Assembly (NCBI GenBank): GCA_964219345.1
Contig: CAXPPN010000001.1
Location: forward strand, 1 to 33,044
DNA length: 33,044 nucleotides
Direction: 5' to 3'
Origin: UBA3537 sp964219345
GTDB lineage: Bacteria; Bacteroidota; Bacteroidia; Flavobacteriales; Flavobacteriaceae
In this document: in pieces, positions 32,343-33,044 of the stretch
How the letters are laid out: the number at the start of each line of letters is the position of its first letter
How positions within the stretch are numbered: position 1 is the first letter of the stretch
The notes under the pieces: model-generated
The model's database searches: none
Told to the model about the DNA's origin: nothing
What the model saw: only the letters and a program-made list of their open reading frames with translations
Made by a program: the position numbers and the translations under genes

Positions 32343-32360
32343 GTTACAACTTTGAACACA
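32343..32360 (-). repeat. Terminal inverted repeat, right
   Basis: GTTACAACTTTGAACACA is the exact reverse complement of 31263-31280. Confidence 0.85.
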
Positions 32361-32571
32361 GTAGAAAACTTCATCACCGTGGAGTAAGTCAAAAAACTAC
32401 ACCAAGAGTCTCATTATAAAATCACTAAATCGGAAAAAATTGTGTACAATAATAACAACACTGTTATTATCAATATTTATTTATGCTTAAAAATAAGAAA
32501 TTGTTAAATTATTTGTATATATTTATTGATTATTAAATTAACAAAACTCAGCAAACCAAAAATTATTACAA

Positions 32572-33044
32572 ATGAAAACATTTTTTAAAATTTTTACCTT
32601 ACTGTTTAGTGTGCTATCTTTTGCTCAGACAACCGTAACAGGAACTGTCAATGACGAAAGTGGATTACCTCTGCCTGGAGCAAATGTTATTGTTGTAGGT
32701 ACATCATCTGGAGCCATTTCAGATTTTGATGGAAAATTTACACTTACAGTGAGTCAAAACCCGCCTTTTACGGTTCAAGTAAGTAGCGTAGGTTTTGAAA
32801 CTTCAACACAAGAAATTACAGAAAATAACCAAGACATTTCCGTTGCTCTAAAAGAAGGAAGTGTTCTAGACGAGGTTGTTATTTCTGCATCAAGAACTCC
32901 AGAGCGAATTTTTGAATCTCCAGTAACCGTAGAGCGTTTCGGGATTAAAGAAATCAAAAATACAGCATCAGCTGACTTCTATGGTGGGCTTGAAAACTTA
33001 AAAGGTGTTGATGTAAATACTAACAGTTTAACTTTCCAATCCAT
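32572..33044 (+). CDS. TonB-dependent outer-membrane receptor, 5' part
   Basis: The first 157 residues are seen and the gene runs off the window. Signal peptide MKTFFKIFTLLFSVLSFAQ is followed by a carboxypeptidase-D regulatory-like domain (TVTGTVNDESGLPLPGANVI, GAISDFDGKFTLTV). The link is SVLDEVVISASRTPERIFESPVTVERF and the plug domain begins (ADFYGGLENLKGVDVNTN). The SusC-like or general TonB receptor subtype cannot be set from this part. No promoter matching TTTG/TAnnTTTG is evident in the 211 bp between the inverted-repeat unit and the ATG. Confidence 0.88.
   Translation, partial: MKTFFKIFTLLFSVLSFAQTTVTGTVNDESGLPLPGANVIVVGTSSGAISDFDGKFTLTVSQNPPFTVQVSSVGFETSTQEITENNQDISVALKEGSVLDEVVISASRTPERIFESPVTVERFGIKEIKNTASADFYGGLENLKGVDVNTNSLTFQS

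Larger units (their letters stand above)
31263..32360. mobile_element. Transposase-less inverted-repeat cassette carrying a membrane/XRE gene pair
   Basis: The 1,098-bp unit is bounded by perfect 18-bp inverted repeats and lies between glmS and a TonB-dependent receptor gene. It contains a decayed recombinase-like fragment and an intact two-gene operon, but no transposase. No clear target duplication is visible: the flanks read GTAAGGTTA on the left and GTAGAAAAC on the right. A non-autonomous insertion cassette moved by a transposase elsewhere is inferred. Confidence 0.65.

Noticed and set aside
1..33044. CRISPR array
   Set aside because: No regularly spaced repeats of 25-40 bp and no cas genes were seen.
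1..33044. Second copy of the tRNA-Asn 3' end as the other attachment site
   Set aside because: No repeat of the tRNA 3' sequence was found elsewhere in the window, so the left end could not be fixed this way.

Overview
The window reads as chromosomal DNA of a marine or soil Flavobacteriaceae-type Bacteroidota. The evidence is AT-rich sequence, repeated promoters of the Bacteroidota form TTTG-(19-20 bp)-TAnnTTTG, two TonB-dependent receptors with carboxypeptidase-like N-terminal domains, a DUF4270 lipoprotein next to glmS, a short glycogen-synthase-like protein next to panC, and a FeoA/FeoB/Cys-rich protein set.

The left part, about 1-12.15 kb, is accessory DNA. It starts with a lincosamide nucleotidyltransferase-like gene and a small membrane lipoprotein gene, both on the minus strand, with 11-bp inverted repeats (GTTGGCGGT/ACCGCCAAC) around the first, like gene cassettes. 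A NERD-domain gene follows. It stops exactly where its usual helicase half should begin, so it looks truncated. From about 2.02 to 12.15 kb lies a mobile element ending in the tRNA-Asn gene. It encodes a BrxL-like AAA+ ATPase whose C-terminus looks like a MIT_C (phospholipase-D-fold) domain, a small serine resolvase, a membrane-anchored HExxH protein, a ribbon-helix-helix regulator, a zinc-ribbon protein of unknown function, a ParB-domain/DNA-methyltransferase fusion, a small unknown protein, a protein carrying polymerase motifs A, B and C in the style of T7 RNA polymerase/PolA, a 44-residue linker gene and a large serine recombinase. The recombinase reading frame runs through the tRNA terminator and stops inside the tRNA gene.

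The core genome follows. rseP (minus) is read towards the tRNA. An SCO1-like gene precedes an iron/metal block: feoA, feoB, a 42-aa FeoB-associated Cys-rich protein, a ZIP transporter, a DtxR/MntR-family regulator and a TonB-dependent receptor. An 18-bp perfect palindrome between the divergent regulator and receptor is the likely metal-responsive operator. Next come a TerB-DnaJ protein, a bacilliredoxin, and a minus-strand run panC, panD, flippase-like, esterase-like, radA. A divergent plus-strand run follows: GT5-like protein, DUF4270 lipoprotein, glmS.

Directly after the glmS stop is a 1.1-kb unit bounded by 18-bp perfect terminal inverted repeats. It has no transposase, a decayed recombinase-like fragment, and a tightly coupled membrane-protein/XRE-regulator pair behind a palindromic operator. 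The window ends inside a second TonB-dependent receptor gene.

The strongest candidates for something new are the tRNA-Asn element, which combines a BrxL-MIT_C ATPase, a ParB-methyltransferase and a single-subunit-polymerase-like protein, and the transposase-less inverted-repeat cassette.
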